From Leucaena leucocephala (taxonomy: Eukaryota; Streptophyta; Magnoliopsida; Fabales; Fabaceae), in the NCBI GenBank assembly GCA_037074615.1, contig CM073518.1:8308001-8372000 (forward strand): DNA of 64,000 bases. Direction: 5' to 3'. This document shows positions 36,813-47,446 of the stretch, piece by piece. Position 1 is the first letter of the stretch, and each line of letters starts with the position of its first letter. Made by a program: the position numbers and the translations under genes. The notes beneath the pieces were generated by a model. The model saw only the letters and a list, made by a program, of their open reading frames with translations. It made no database searches and was not told the origin of the DNA.

Positions 36813-38460
36813 TTAGCAATAATTCTTTAAAGGTTTTTCAAAATATTTTTCAAACTGCTAAATGGATTATATTCTATATATCTATTATTCAAATGCATAA
36901 ATTGATTTATACTCGTGCATATTCATGATTTCAAGACAAAGGTATTTTTAAAAAAAAATTGTGCATCAAATATTTTAGATTTACTAGTTGCATGAAAATG
37001 ATTTGAAAATCTGTTTTTGAAATATATGGGAATCAATATTGGAGATTAATACATGTGTATAGAATTTACAAAAGTACTCCAATACCATTTGCTAGAGTTA
37101 TCTAACAATGTGTACTGTCATTCGGTTAATTATTTATCCTCTAATGAGTTAAACATTTCCCGTTCAAGCTTACCAACTTAGACAAATAAATATTCCAGTA
37201 ATTCAAAGTCTTATGTTTAACGATTATTCACTGGAATAAGTATGCTACTCTGGTCATTTGGATTCACGAGTTAATGTGCTTCATTGATAAATTTGTAAAA
37301 TGAGCAAGGTCTCTGATTTTTCATTCTTTGTTTCCTATCTAACTAGTGCCTCTAGGGAATTTCCAAACATGTTAACATTTCTGAATCAACGTTATTCAAG
37401 TTGTATTTGATATTTTTCTCCAATCATTTGATTCTTAATATCTTTAAGAAATCAATTCTTTAGAGTTTCATTTTGAAAAATAACATTAAAATGCATATTT
37501 GTTTATCTCTCAAGATTTTTTTTTAAAATAAGAACTTGATATATTTGTTTCTATTTTACAAGCTCAAACCTTTAAGAATACTCATCTATCTGCATTCACT
37601 AAAAATTGATATGTTTTGATGATGAGTTGTCTTTGTTTGATCCCATATATATTTTAGAAGTTAATCTCTTTATGATCATACTAACCATTCTCCAAGAAAG
37701 AAAGAGACTTGCAATCATGATAGGAGAATAAGGAGATATCTTAATGGACTACAATGATATATCAAGGTTGAGATAGCTGAGGAAGTGAACATTAAAGCAG
37801 TAAAGATCAATTGGCAACAAATTGAAGGGATTAACATTGTTGCCAATACAAGATGCTCGAATACAACAAGAGAGGAAGGCAAACAAATCAATCCATCAAG
37901 CTACAAAAACTTGAATAAGCTTTCTTCAACCCTTTCTTTATATTGAAAATATATTTGAGGTATATTGATGTCAATATGCTTTTCATGATATGATATATGT
38001 GTTTTATTTTTCAATATTTTAACAAAAGCTTATGCTTCAATAAGTTTTCTTTTATGAATTTGTTTTCAAAATTTCATGAGAAAAGTTAACAGTTTCAGTC
38101 TTCAATTATTTCATTTTATAGTTACTTAATCGATTAATAATTCGATTAAATGTTGTTTTGAAAATGTGTTACAAATTGTTTTACTTTGAGAATAATTGAT
38201 TAAGAAATCGATTAATGAAACTTAATCGAAGAGCTAATTGATTAATGGATTGTGACAGTATTAAATGTTATTTTCTTGAGAATTAATCGATTGATTACTC
38301 GATTAATGGTAATTAAATGAACATCTAATCGATTAATCATTGTTAAATGTGTGTTAAATGTTGTATTTGTTTGCAATTAATCAATTGATCATTCGATGAA
38401 TTGAAATTAATCAAACATTTAATCGATTAATTGGAGTTTGTATGTGCATATTTGATAAAA
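36813..38460 (+). mobile_element. SIRE-like internal region between LINE and ORF, unrecognised
   Basis: AT-rich, no domain found. From about 38110 TTAATCGATTAA-type words become frequent, as in the LTRs. Confidence 0.35.
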
Positions 38461-38560
38461 TTAACCGATTACTTAATCGATTAATATACATTAATCGAAT
38501 AGTATCAGAATTTATCAGTTATCAATCGCGACTCTCCACTATTGAACTTGACCCTAACCG
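38100..38560. repeat. Array of TTAATCGATTAA palindromes in the internal region
   Basis: Repeated exact and near copies, for example at 38126, 38283, 38327, 38419 and 38475, outside the LTRs but in the same element. Confidence 0.65.
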
Positions 38561-38648
38561 ATTACTTAATCTATTAATAGACATTAATCGAATAGTATCA
38601 GAATTTATCAGTTATCAATCGCGACTCTCCACTATTCAACTTGACCCC
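38463..38648 (+). repeat. 93 bp tandem repeat, two copies
   Basis: 38463-38555 and 38556-38648 are nearly identical, each starting AACCGATTACTTAATC and containing ATCAATCGCGACTCTCC. Confidence 0.9.
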
Positions 38649-38834
38649 TAACCAATTAATTTCCAAATCCTCTCACGTTCAAACTTCAAAAATCCACAAA
38701 TTTTCTTAGGGTAAAGAGTGCGCACCAAAACCACTAATCCTGAGGGATCTGAGCTATAATCGTCCAAATATGTTTCCAATACTCCTTAGGTCTCTCAATT
38801 GAAGGAGAAGAAGAGAAAATTTTAACCAAACGTG

Positions 38835-39660
38835 ACCAAGGATAGGCCAGGAGTGGCAAATCTACCTCTAAGAGGAAGGCGAAGATACATCAAGCCAACT
38901 CTGATACTGATTATGATCTAGAGTTCACAGAGATACTTAAGAGGACCATCCAGACTACTATTGAGTCTCTTGGAAAGAGACAGAGGTCTACCAGGAAGCC
39001 CGCCTCATCAGCCCCTTAGAGTATTAGCCATTAAGTCTAGTCTTTATACAAGATAACATCAATTTGGACGTAGACATGACTAGGTATAACTCTGAGTTTA
39101 GGGAGAGAAAGTTATGTCTAGTAGTTTATGTTGATATATCCACCCTTAAGACTAATCATAGGGTTAACCTGGACTTGATAGAGCCCCTCTATCACTTTGA
39201 GAGTTGGCTGAGGATTAATGAGCCATACAACTTGGAGGTAGTTAGAAGGTTTTACTACAAGATAGAGATATTCGATTCTTTGGATAAAAAAGAGAATATA
39301 GTAGATAGTTACCTAACTACTAGGCTCTGGGGCAGAGAAATTAAGTTGAATTTTAGCATAATCAACCAATTGATAGGAACCCCTCCCTCAGAAGCAATGA
39401 AGCGTTTGGATCAGGCAAAGGCATATCACATCTCCTCCGAACTAACAAGGCATATCCTAAATCCTTGACTTTCACCCTGAGTCAGATGTGTAACTTCTAC
39501 TGCATCATCCATTACATCTACCCCCAGTACATGATCCTCAAGTCCTCAAGCTTCAGTTACATGAACTAGCAGGATTAAATCACTCAGGCAAGGATTATCA
39601 ATGGTGAAAAGCTTAACCTTAGAGCTTTTATCTACAGCCGGATGAGGGAATTTTGTCTAA
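38835..39660 (+). pseudogene. Envelope-position ORF with plant-transposon (Transposase_32-like) domain
   Basis: A basic leader (about 38845-39018, ending at a stop) precedes a 134-codon frame at 39064-39468 with FRERKL, LRINEPYNLEVVRRFYYKIE and LWGREIKLNFSIINQLIGTP. This follows the pattern of the putative plant transposon protein domain found in extra ORFs of SIRE and Tat elements. Similar coding continues in broken frames to about 39660 (CNFYCIIHYIYPQ). It lies between the lost pol and the 3' LTR, where SIRE-type elements carry an envelope-like ORF. Function of the family is unknown to me. Confidence 0.55.
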
Positions 39661-39693
39661 AGACACTGAGGTAAGGGTAGGTCTAATACTGAG

Positions 39694-40113
39694 TCAATGG
39701 GAGGTAAACTGCCAAGGTAAATGTAGGAGCAAGTAAGGATGAAGGCTCTGAGGTAGTAGAGGTGGAGGGACAGAAGCAGACTGATCTGGCTTAGTAGGCT
39801 GTAGATCCCTTAACTCCTCTTCAATGAAAGAAGGTTTGATGTTGTTGAGGTTTGCTAACATTATGTTCTTGACATCAGACACTTCTTGATGGATGGCAGC
39901 TTGTCGTGCAGATAATGCCTCTTGCCCTTCTCTGACATCTTCCTTAAAATCTTGGAAATCCCAGATGTGAGTTTCATGCAAAGTCTGGATTCCAGAGCTT
40001 TGCCTTTCATGGATCAAATCTACTTCCTTTTGTGAGCCAATGAGTCTAGCCCCAACGTTTTTGGATGATGTCAAAAAGGGGAAGAGAAGAGAAGAGGAGA
40101 AGGAATCCTCCAT
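39694..40113 (-). CDS. Antisense ORF, 139 codons, helical
   Basis: Open minus-strand frame (MEDSFSSS, DFQDFKEDVREGQEALSARQ, PPPLLPQS) with a predicted amphipathic/coiled-coil middle. Composition looks protein-like and resembles C-terminal tails of extra ORFs in plant retroelements, but it runs against the element. It may be an inverted fragment of such an ORF or a true antisense ORF. I do not recognise a domain. Confidence 0.35.
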   Translation of the reverse strand: MEDSFSSSLLFPFLTSSKNVGARLIGSQKEVDLIHERQSSGIQTLHETHIWDFQDFKEDVREGQEALSARQAAIHQEVSDVKNIMLANLNNIKPSFIEEELRDLQPTKPDQSASVPPPLLPQSLHPYLLLHLPWQFTSH

Positions 40114-40352
40114 AGAGTCCTTTGACTAATGACCTAAGTATTTTGTATTTATTTGAATGATTTGTATTTTTACAAACTTCATTGTATAACATTTTGAAAT
40201 CTTAATGATATATTATTCACTTTATTATCCATTGATTCTTGATGTATTATATTTGGATTGACTATAAGTTATTAATTGACATTAAATGTTTTTAATTCAA
40301 TCAATTTCATTCTAATTTACTTAAGTTTTGCCATCATAAAAAATGGGGAGAA

Positions 40353-42200
40353 TGTTAGATTCTATATGTTTCAATGATGTTAAAAGAGAATAAAGAATTT
40401 ATATGTTTAATGATGTGAAAAGTATTTTTAAAGTGATGAAAATATGTTTTTAATCAAATGAAGTATAAAAAGAAGAAGAATGAGTTAATCGATTGGTCAT
40501 TCGATTAATGATACTTAATCGATTAATATTAATTAATCTTTTGATTGTTAGATTAATGTAAAGACAGCGTTTTATGCTACAAAAGAATATCAATTAATCG
40601 ATTAGTTAATCGATTAATGAGTGACATTAATCGATTAAGTGTTTGATTAATGTCGAAGAGTTTGCCTTCTGGAATTGAATTGATAAACCAATTAATTGAT
40701 TAATTGTAATGAATCAATTATTTATTCGATTAATCTTTTGAGAATAGATTTTCTATTAAACTAAGATAATGCTATTAATTGATTAATTTACATTAACATA
40801 TTAACTGCTCGATTAATCTGGGTTGAAATACTTTCTGATCAAATTGTTTCACAGACATTAATCGACTAGTTAATATATTAACTTCAGAAATTTCAAATAT
40901 CCTTCTATGTTTACACTGAAACTGATTTCATCTATTTATAAATTATATATAATATGTTTATGTTTCTCATCAATCTTCATGATAAACCTTTTGAGAAATT
41001 TGTCTTTATAAAGTACATCATATATGCTTGAATAATCAGATCAGTGTGATGCTCTATTTTCTATTTCACACATTAATCGAATTAATTCAAATTAATCGAT
41101 TGGATAATTGATTAATACAACATAATCTTTTAAAACAAGCAGAATCTTTATTTGATCTTGAAGTGTTTATAACTAAATTTATTTTTATACACTTGATCAA
41201 TTATTGGGCTATCAAATATAAATTCATTTGATTGAACATGCACTATTATATTATCATTCTTGTTGTGATTGAGTTTATTCAAACTTAAATTCATTTTATC
41301 AATCCTACTTCATATCTTTATCAGTTAACATGTGAATTAAATAAAGTGTTTACGGTATTAATATCAGGAGTTCATATTCTATTAAGATTAAAGATAAAAC
41401 TAAGATTACACCTCAATCAAAGCCAACAGACATTCAACGTCAAAAAGACACTTTGTCTTATAAGCCTTAACGGCTACAACGACTAGTTCAACAGTCATAT
41501 TTCAAATGGAAAGAAATCTCAACAGAAGAAAGCCTCAACGAAAATCATGCTCAATGGTCAAAAGATTAACTATAAATAAAATAGCATTCAAAGTTTAGAG
41601 GCGGGCGACAATGATGGAAAAAAAGGCAAGACAATGCATGAGTATTCAAATAAGAAATAAATGAGCCATGAAAGAGCCAAAACTTCAATAGCCTTCAACT
41701 TTCCTATTCTAAATGTATCATTCTATTGAGAGATAGAGAAATTCAATAAGCTACAATGTTTTATTATTCACTCTATTTGAGAGAGTTTTAAATCCCTTTA
41801 TTATTTACCTATCTGAGAGCAAACCTTAGAATTAGGGGATTTGAGATTGGGATTTGCTCATATCTGATTAATAGGGAATGTTGCCACCAGAGTATGGTGT
41901 AACATTAGGATTAAGGTGGTTCTCAATTAGCCGTAAAAATTGAAGTTATAAAGGCTACCAAAAGCCCGTTGTAATCTTGGAAAATAGTGGATAGAAAATC
42001 TCAGTGTGGAGCTGAGGATTGGATGTAGGTCAAGGAACGACCGTGCTAAGATAAATCTTTTGTGCATTTCTTTCTCTTCCTTAACCCTTTGATTTTCAGT
42101 AATTGACTTCTAATATCTTATCAAAGTTTTTCCAAATTGATTTGTTTCACTGATCAAATTTCAGAAGAGTTTAAAAAAGTTTTTAAAAATAGTTGGATAC
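40353..42200 (+). repeat. 3' LTR of the SIRE-like element, end missing
   Basis: Starts TGTTAGATTCTATATG after ATGGGGAGAA and follows the 5' LTR closely. Similarity stops at about 42200 (ATAGTTGGATAC), roughly 70 bp before the equivalent of the 5' LTR end. It contains the palindrome array (40480-41110). Confidence 0.85.
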
Positions 42201-42204
42201 CAGT

Positions 42205-42543
42205 TGAGGGTGTTCGTTGAAGGAGAAATACTTATGATCTGAATTGAGCACATTGTTCATGTTCGTATTCGTTTGAGGAGCAACACTAGTGATCAGAATT
42301 ACCAAACAGAATATTGAAGATTATATTTCAAGTTTAATTGGTAAGTCTCATTTTCTAATTTGATTTAAGCAATGTCGATGGATCTGTGGGGCGTTTTGGC
42401 AAAAAAAATTTAATTTAATTTTGCTATACATGGGCCTCAAAGGAAGCATTTAATTACTATATCCATACAATGATGGAGGGATTGCATATTTGGGTTTTGT
42501 CTTTGGGAATAGATCTCAAATATGTAGCTCTTTATTAGGGTAG
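42205..42543. other. Unassigned spacer
   Basis: No gene or element recognised between the broken SIRE-like LTR and the next Tat-like LTR. Confidence 0.4.
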
Positions 42544-42985
42544 TGATGAGTCCAAATTATTACCTTATTTTTTAATGCTATTTTAAGAGGTTCCTGGATT
42601 TTCTTCCATCTATTTTGTTTACATTTAGTGCCTAAATCATGATTTCGAGTTTCTTATTAAGTTGTTCAAAATTGAGGGTAAAATGGCCGAAATTGCACCT
42701 ATTTTCTATTTGCCTTTAATTATTAAAAAAATGGATATTACAAGAGCTTAAATGTTGTTTATAGGTACAAGAAAATTGGCAAATTACTCAAAAGACAATG
42801 AGAAGAAATTCCAAGACTTGAAGAAAAGCAAAGTAGGACCAAGGACCAAGTATAATGCATAGAAAAGGGAGAACTTCGCTACAAATTCTGAAGAGGCTCT
42901 TTGCGTTTATTTGTCGTGGCGAGCATGCACTTATCTTAACTATGTGTTTTAGCCATTTAGGGTAAAAACATACCCCTATACGAGA

Positions 42986-43081
42986 AAGGATCTCACTTTT
43001 AGGTTCTCAAGCCTCATCTTCTTGTTTCCTCTGAAGGATCTCACTTTTAGGTTCTCAAGCCTCATCTTCTTGTTTCCTCTC
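42986..43081 (+). repeat. 48 bp tandem duplication
   Basis: The block starting AAGGATCTCACTTTTAGG occurs twice with 48 bp offset inside the LTR. Confidence 0.9.
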
Positions 43082-44047
43082 AAATTTCTCTCCACCCTAG
43101 CCCCAAAACTTCACCTTTTCCATCATTCCACCATTTTTCTACACTTTTCCACCGATTAAACTCTTCCACTCATCATCTTCTTCATCTTTCTGTCTCCATT
43201 TTTGTTGGTCTTCATGGCAACAAGCATGTGAAGCAATTTTGACCTTCTTGGAGTCATGTGAGGCTAAATCTTTGGTGCTTTGGTGATGTGAGGCAAAGCT
43301 AGAGCTCATTGGACATCAAGGGGAGTGCTTTATTCTAATCTTTGCTATTTTCATATTTTAGGTTTCCTAGATTTAGGTGTATCTATTTTATGATGTTGGA
43401 CTTGGAATCCGATTGGTTTTCCTTGAGATTAGAATTTTATAATTGATTTGGATAATGTCATTATTGGTTTGGTAATATATATGTCATTTATGATTCCTTG
43501 TTATTGGTTGATTACTAATGATTATTGGTAGTTAATTTGATTACTTGCAATTTTAGGTGTTGGTTAATATCTATTGGAGGATTTGCATCATCTATTTCAA
43601 ATTACAAACTAAATGGTTTTTAACAAGGCATTAAAAAGTTTAGAATTTATTTAACTTTGATCAAATTTTTACTAATTGGTGCATTGGTCTTAACCAATTG
43701 TTTGAGGTTCTCAATTTTGACTTAGTGCCATATCTTCTAAAAAGAGCTATGATAGCTAAGTTTTATCATCAAAGAACTTTCTCATCATAATTCTCTAAAT
43801 CCAAACCACTTCCCAAATTTCTTTGATTAAAGTACCATAAACATTTACTTCAATTGCATTTTTTTTATGGCAAAAATATATAGCTTTCCAAACAAAAACC
43901 CATGTTTACCCAAGTTTTTATCAATGTTTTGACAACCAATTTAACTTAGGAACTTAATAAAAAGCTCCTTGAGAAAAATATACACATTACACCATTATAC
44001 TACATTATTTTTATGCATTCATTTATAAATTTTTGATGACCCGGAAG

Positions 44048-44847
44048 TAGGGGTGTTCATAAAGCCCGCGGCCCGGTATGCCCACCCGAGCCCGCGAAAA
44101 AATGGCCCTGCCCAGCCCGATAAATATAGGGCAGGGCTGGGCATCGGGCTGTAAAATGCAGCCCATGCTTTTTTCGGGCTGGGCACCGGGCAGGGGGTTA
44201 CCCTGCCCTGCCCTGCCCATGAGCACCCCTTTTTTTATTTTTTTTTATTTTTTCCGTAAATGCTACACTTAGAAGGGAGAATATGATAGTTACTGGTAAC
44301 TAAAGGGTCATTTTAGAAATATAAGTAGTTAAGTACGTAAGTTGCATCTTTTAATATTTATAAATACATTAATTTTTTAACTTTATTAATCATAATATGA
44401 TTACATTATAAATTATAATTATTTATTTTATTTTTTTAGATACTTCATCCTTATCAATATTTAGAAAATTGATGTAAAGTTGTAATTATAAACTACTTAG
44501 ACTTCAAGATTTTTTTATATGCAATGAATTTCAAAACTTTAATTATTATCTTTTTGTTACCTTATTTTTAGTGGATTATAGATATTATTTAACTCTTGAA
44601 AATATATGAATATGATATTATTTTAGAAGTTTATAATTGCAGATTTTTTTCACAACATGAGCATAGCATCACAATTTGGGCATGCCCAGCCCGCCTACGC
44701 CCAGCCCGCCCATGCCCAGCCCAAAATGGTTAGGGCTTTTACCGGGCAGGGCCGGGCATCAGGCTGCAAAATGCAGCCCATACTTTTTCTGGGCAGGGCA
44801 CCGGGCAGGGGGGTCGCCCTGCCCAGCCCTGCCCATGAACACCCCTA
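44048..44847. mobile_element. Non-autonomous hAT element, 800 bp, 8 bp TSD
   Basis: Perfect 13 bp terminal inverted repeats TAGGGGTGTTCAT/ATGAACACCCCTA, flanked by CCCGGAAG at 44040-44047 and 44848-44855. The ends (44048-44232 and 44670-44847) are GC-rich arrays of GCCC/GGGC words that can fold back; the centre is AT-rich and non-coding. The left arm alone closes with ATGAGCACCCCT at about 44218-44229, so it looks like a complete small element by itself. Confidence 0.92.
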
Positions 44848-44875
44848 CCCGGAAGATGACATCCTAGCCACATCA

Positions 44876-46718
44876 AGTTGCCAGAGTTATTTATTTTGTG
44901 TGTACCTTCGTAGGAATACCCAAATACTAACATATATGTTATAGAAAAGCAAAACTTTGATGCTGTTCAAATGTTTTAAGGTTTTTAAGCAATGCTTGGA
45001 ATTAAGTTATCAAAGATGGAACAATTTTAGGAACTTGAAATTTAGGATTTGAAGGGGAACGTTGAGTTTCGAATTTTGAAAGTTGAGAAACTGAAAATTA
45101 GTCGTTGTTTTGATGTTTAGAAAGTTTGAGAGTAGTTCTGGTAATTAAAAGTTGGTGAAGTTTGAAAATGAAATCCTCATGCAAAATAATACGGAAATGG
45201 AATAAGGGAAGAATCTTTACGACAAAGTATAAATAAGTTGGAATTCAAGAAAAAGGAACAAAGTAAAAGAAGCAAATGAAAGGGGTTTAAATCGGGTCTA
45301 AGAGATAACACCATTATATGGTAGTTGTGTTCTAAGGTTTAGTACTAATACCCTAAGTGTATATATATAAATGTTAGGATTTGATGTTGACCAAGCCCAC
45401 CAAGAAACCGAGTAAAAATTGGAGAAGTCCAAATAGTAATGTTTTCTTTTCATATACGTATGTGTTTAATTTTGCATGCTTGTTTTGCCATGGTTAGATA
45501 TGTGTAATTATAGTTTGACTTCCATATATAAGAATGATATATCAAGAATATAGTTTGAGATAACTAGTTGCTCATACTATTGTATTGTACTCAGGAAAGA
45601 GTATAAGAATGACTACTAGTTGTTGTGGAGAGCACTATTTTAATATTTATGCATACATGATAAATTGACAATATCTATGTTAGTTTGAGATTTGACATGG
45701 CTTATTTTATGTACTTTATTGAATTATGTATATTTGTATAAATAATTATTGTTACTACTAAAATTATTTGAATATTACCCTTTTTCTTCTATGATATATA
45801 TCAAAGACAAGTGGCTGTAGGGGTAAGGGCCAAATGATAGACGAATTTTGAGAATATTGGAGTCAGAGTAGATGTAAACTTTATATTTTGGTTAAGTTAA
45901 TTATATTTTGATTAAGCCTTATGAGGCTAGTATACAAGACGTGTATGTATATGTGTATAAATTATAATAGAAGTTGTAATCCTCTATAAGAGGAAGCTTG
46001 AATTCTCGGGAGATAGGTGAATACCATATGGTTGCATGGTGGTGTTATTATTAAGATTTTAGTTTAGATATGGATGAAGTATATTTATGTTAGTTGATAA
46101 GTTTTCACAACTTAAGTTTTAAAATTTTTCAAAGTTTTTAAAAGAAGTTTATGGGTTTAAACCAAAACTTTAACTTCCAAAAAAAATGGTTATGAATTTT
46201 TTTATTTCTCAAAATATCTTATACCTTTAAAATATGAAAGACAATGGGTATAAGCAAAGTTTTTGAAATCTTTAGATTTTTATAGAATTGCTTAAGGTTC
46301 TATATGGAAATTCTTTATAAGAGGTGTCTTTTTATAAGGTATTTCAATAAGTGTCCGACGGAATTTCATTCTATAAGTTTTGTTGTGAATTGCTAAATTG
46401 AATTTGTTAATTTTTTAAACTTATAGGATCTTCTGAATTACTTGATTAAACTTGTTATTTTTTAAGCATATCCTATTGTAGAAACTATAAAGTTCAATAT
46501 AGCAATTTAAGGGCCAATTAGTTAGACATAACAAAACCTTTGTAATATAGTTGTCATCATCACCGAAGTTTCCACAATCGTCGCTGGAGCTCCGGTTGCC
46601 GATGGAGGTGGTAGTCAGTCGCCACCAAAGATGGCTTTGTAAAAAATTGCCTGAGGGGAATTGAAAATAAAAATAAGGGCAATGTGGTAAAATACCCCAC
46701 GATTAGACCAGCATAATC
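44876..46718. other. Unassigned AT-rich DNA
   Basis: No coding sequence found. Parts (45250-46080) have LTR-like flavour (for example GGGATTTGATGTTGACC near 45378), but no boundaries or duplications are visible. Confidence 0.35.
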
Positions 46719-46721
46719 TAA

Positions 46722-47193
46722 GGGCTTGTTTGGCACGGGGTATTTGGGGGGGAGGGATGGGGGAGGGAGGGATTTTACTTCCCTCCCCTTGTTTGGCTCA
46801 TTACAAAATTTAGGAGGGGAGGTAAAATTTTTTAAAATTTTCCCTCCCCCTCCAACTTTACTTCCCCTCCAAAATTGGGGGAATTTGGAGGGGAAGTGTG
46901 ATATTATTATTATATAATATTTATATACCCATAATTTTTTTAATATCCTAATATTACTCTTATATTATATTTTATTAAAATATTATGTAAAATAATATAA
47001 GGTAAATTTGTCTATATAAAAGTATTTTCCCTCCTTTTCCTTCTTGAACCAAACAAGGTAATATGAAAATCCCTCCCCTCCTCTCCCTTAATGTTAATCC
47101 AAACAAGGTAATAATAAAATCCCTCTTTTTTCCTTCCTTTCCTTTCCTTTCCCTCTATTAAAATTCCTCCCCTCCGTTGTGCCAAACATACCC
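46722..47193. mobile_element. Tourist-like (PIF/Harbinger) MITE upstream of the PDI gene, TSD TAA
   Basis: Left end GGGCTTGTTTGGCACGGGG; right end reverse-complemented GGGTATGTTTGGCACAACGG. TAA flanks at 46719-46721 and 47194-47196. Interior is G-rich/C-rich on opposite halves, with repeated ACAAGGTAATA and CCTCCCC words. 472 bp, non-coding. It ends about 250 bp before the PDI start codon. Confidence 0.82.
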
Positions 47194-47302
47194 TAAGGGT
47201 CTTGAAATGGGATTTCTCTTCAAATATTGCTTTTTATTATTTTTTATTGAGATCATTGAAGAAGGCTTTTCCAAAAATCTACCTCGCCAAGAACTGGCCA
47301 GC

Positions 47303-47335
47303 TGACGTGCCAATTTATGATTGGCCTGCCCACGT
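47303..47335 (+). promoter_or_regulatory. Candidate ER-stress response element of the PDI gene
   Basis: TGACGTG (47303-47309) abuts CCAAT (47310-47314); ATTGG (47320-47324) is followed by CCACGT (47330-47335). The unit is a near-palindrome. On the minus strand CCAAT-N9-GCACG matches the ERSE spacing with one core mismatch (consensus CCAAT-N9-CCACG), and TGACGTG matches the UPRE/bZIP core. It is 112-144 bp upstream of the ATG. Plant PDIL genes of this class are known to respond to ER stress; use of this site is inferred. Confidence 0.5.
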
Positions 47336-47446
47336 AGCTCCCGGGGCCAGGTTGCCTGCAGAGGGACATTTCCCCTTTCTGGACGTTGAGATTCGAGAGA
47401 CTTCCCTCCTGCTACCATTCGGCGTACGAAGTCCCCGAGAAAGACG

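Larger units (their letters stand above)
27124..42200 (+). mobile_element. SIRE-like Ty1-copia element, degraded, with nested insertions
   Basis: Two LTR copies bound it: 27124-33975 (with nested solo LTRs) and 40353-42200. Between them lie a primer-binding site, gag, a LINE insertion, an envelope-position ORF and a polypurine tract (ATGGGGAGAA before 40353). Protease, integrase and reverse transcriptase are not recognisable, so pol was lost. SIRE/Maximus affinity rests on the gag pattern, the long distance from gag to the 3' LTR, and the extra ORF there. Confidence 0.75.
42544..44875 (+). mobile_element. Second Tat/Athila-like LTR, interrupted by a hAT element
   Basis: Begins TGATGAGTCC. 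Similarity to 25463-26927 is visible in the tail (AAAAAGCTCCTTGAGAA near 43960) and in the final TTTTTGATGAC...CACATCA (ending about 44875), with the hAT insertion between. No matching 5 bp duplication was found, so the boundaries are approximate and solo status is not shown. Confidence 0.55.

Noticed and set aside
42544..44875. Solo-LTR status of the second Tat-like LTR
   Set aside because: No matching 5 bp duplication was found at the proposed ends, so only an LTR is claimed.
44023..44944. Gly/Pro/Cys-rich ORFs on both strands
   Set aside because: They are translations of the GCCC/GGGC subterminal arrays of the hAT element.
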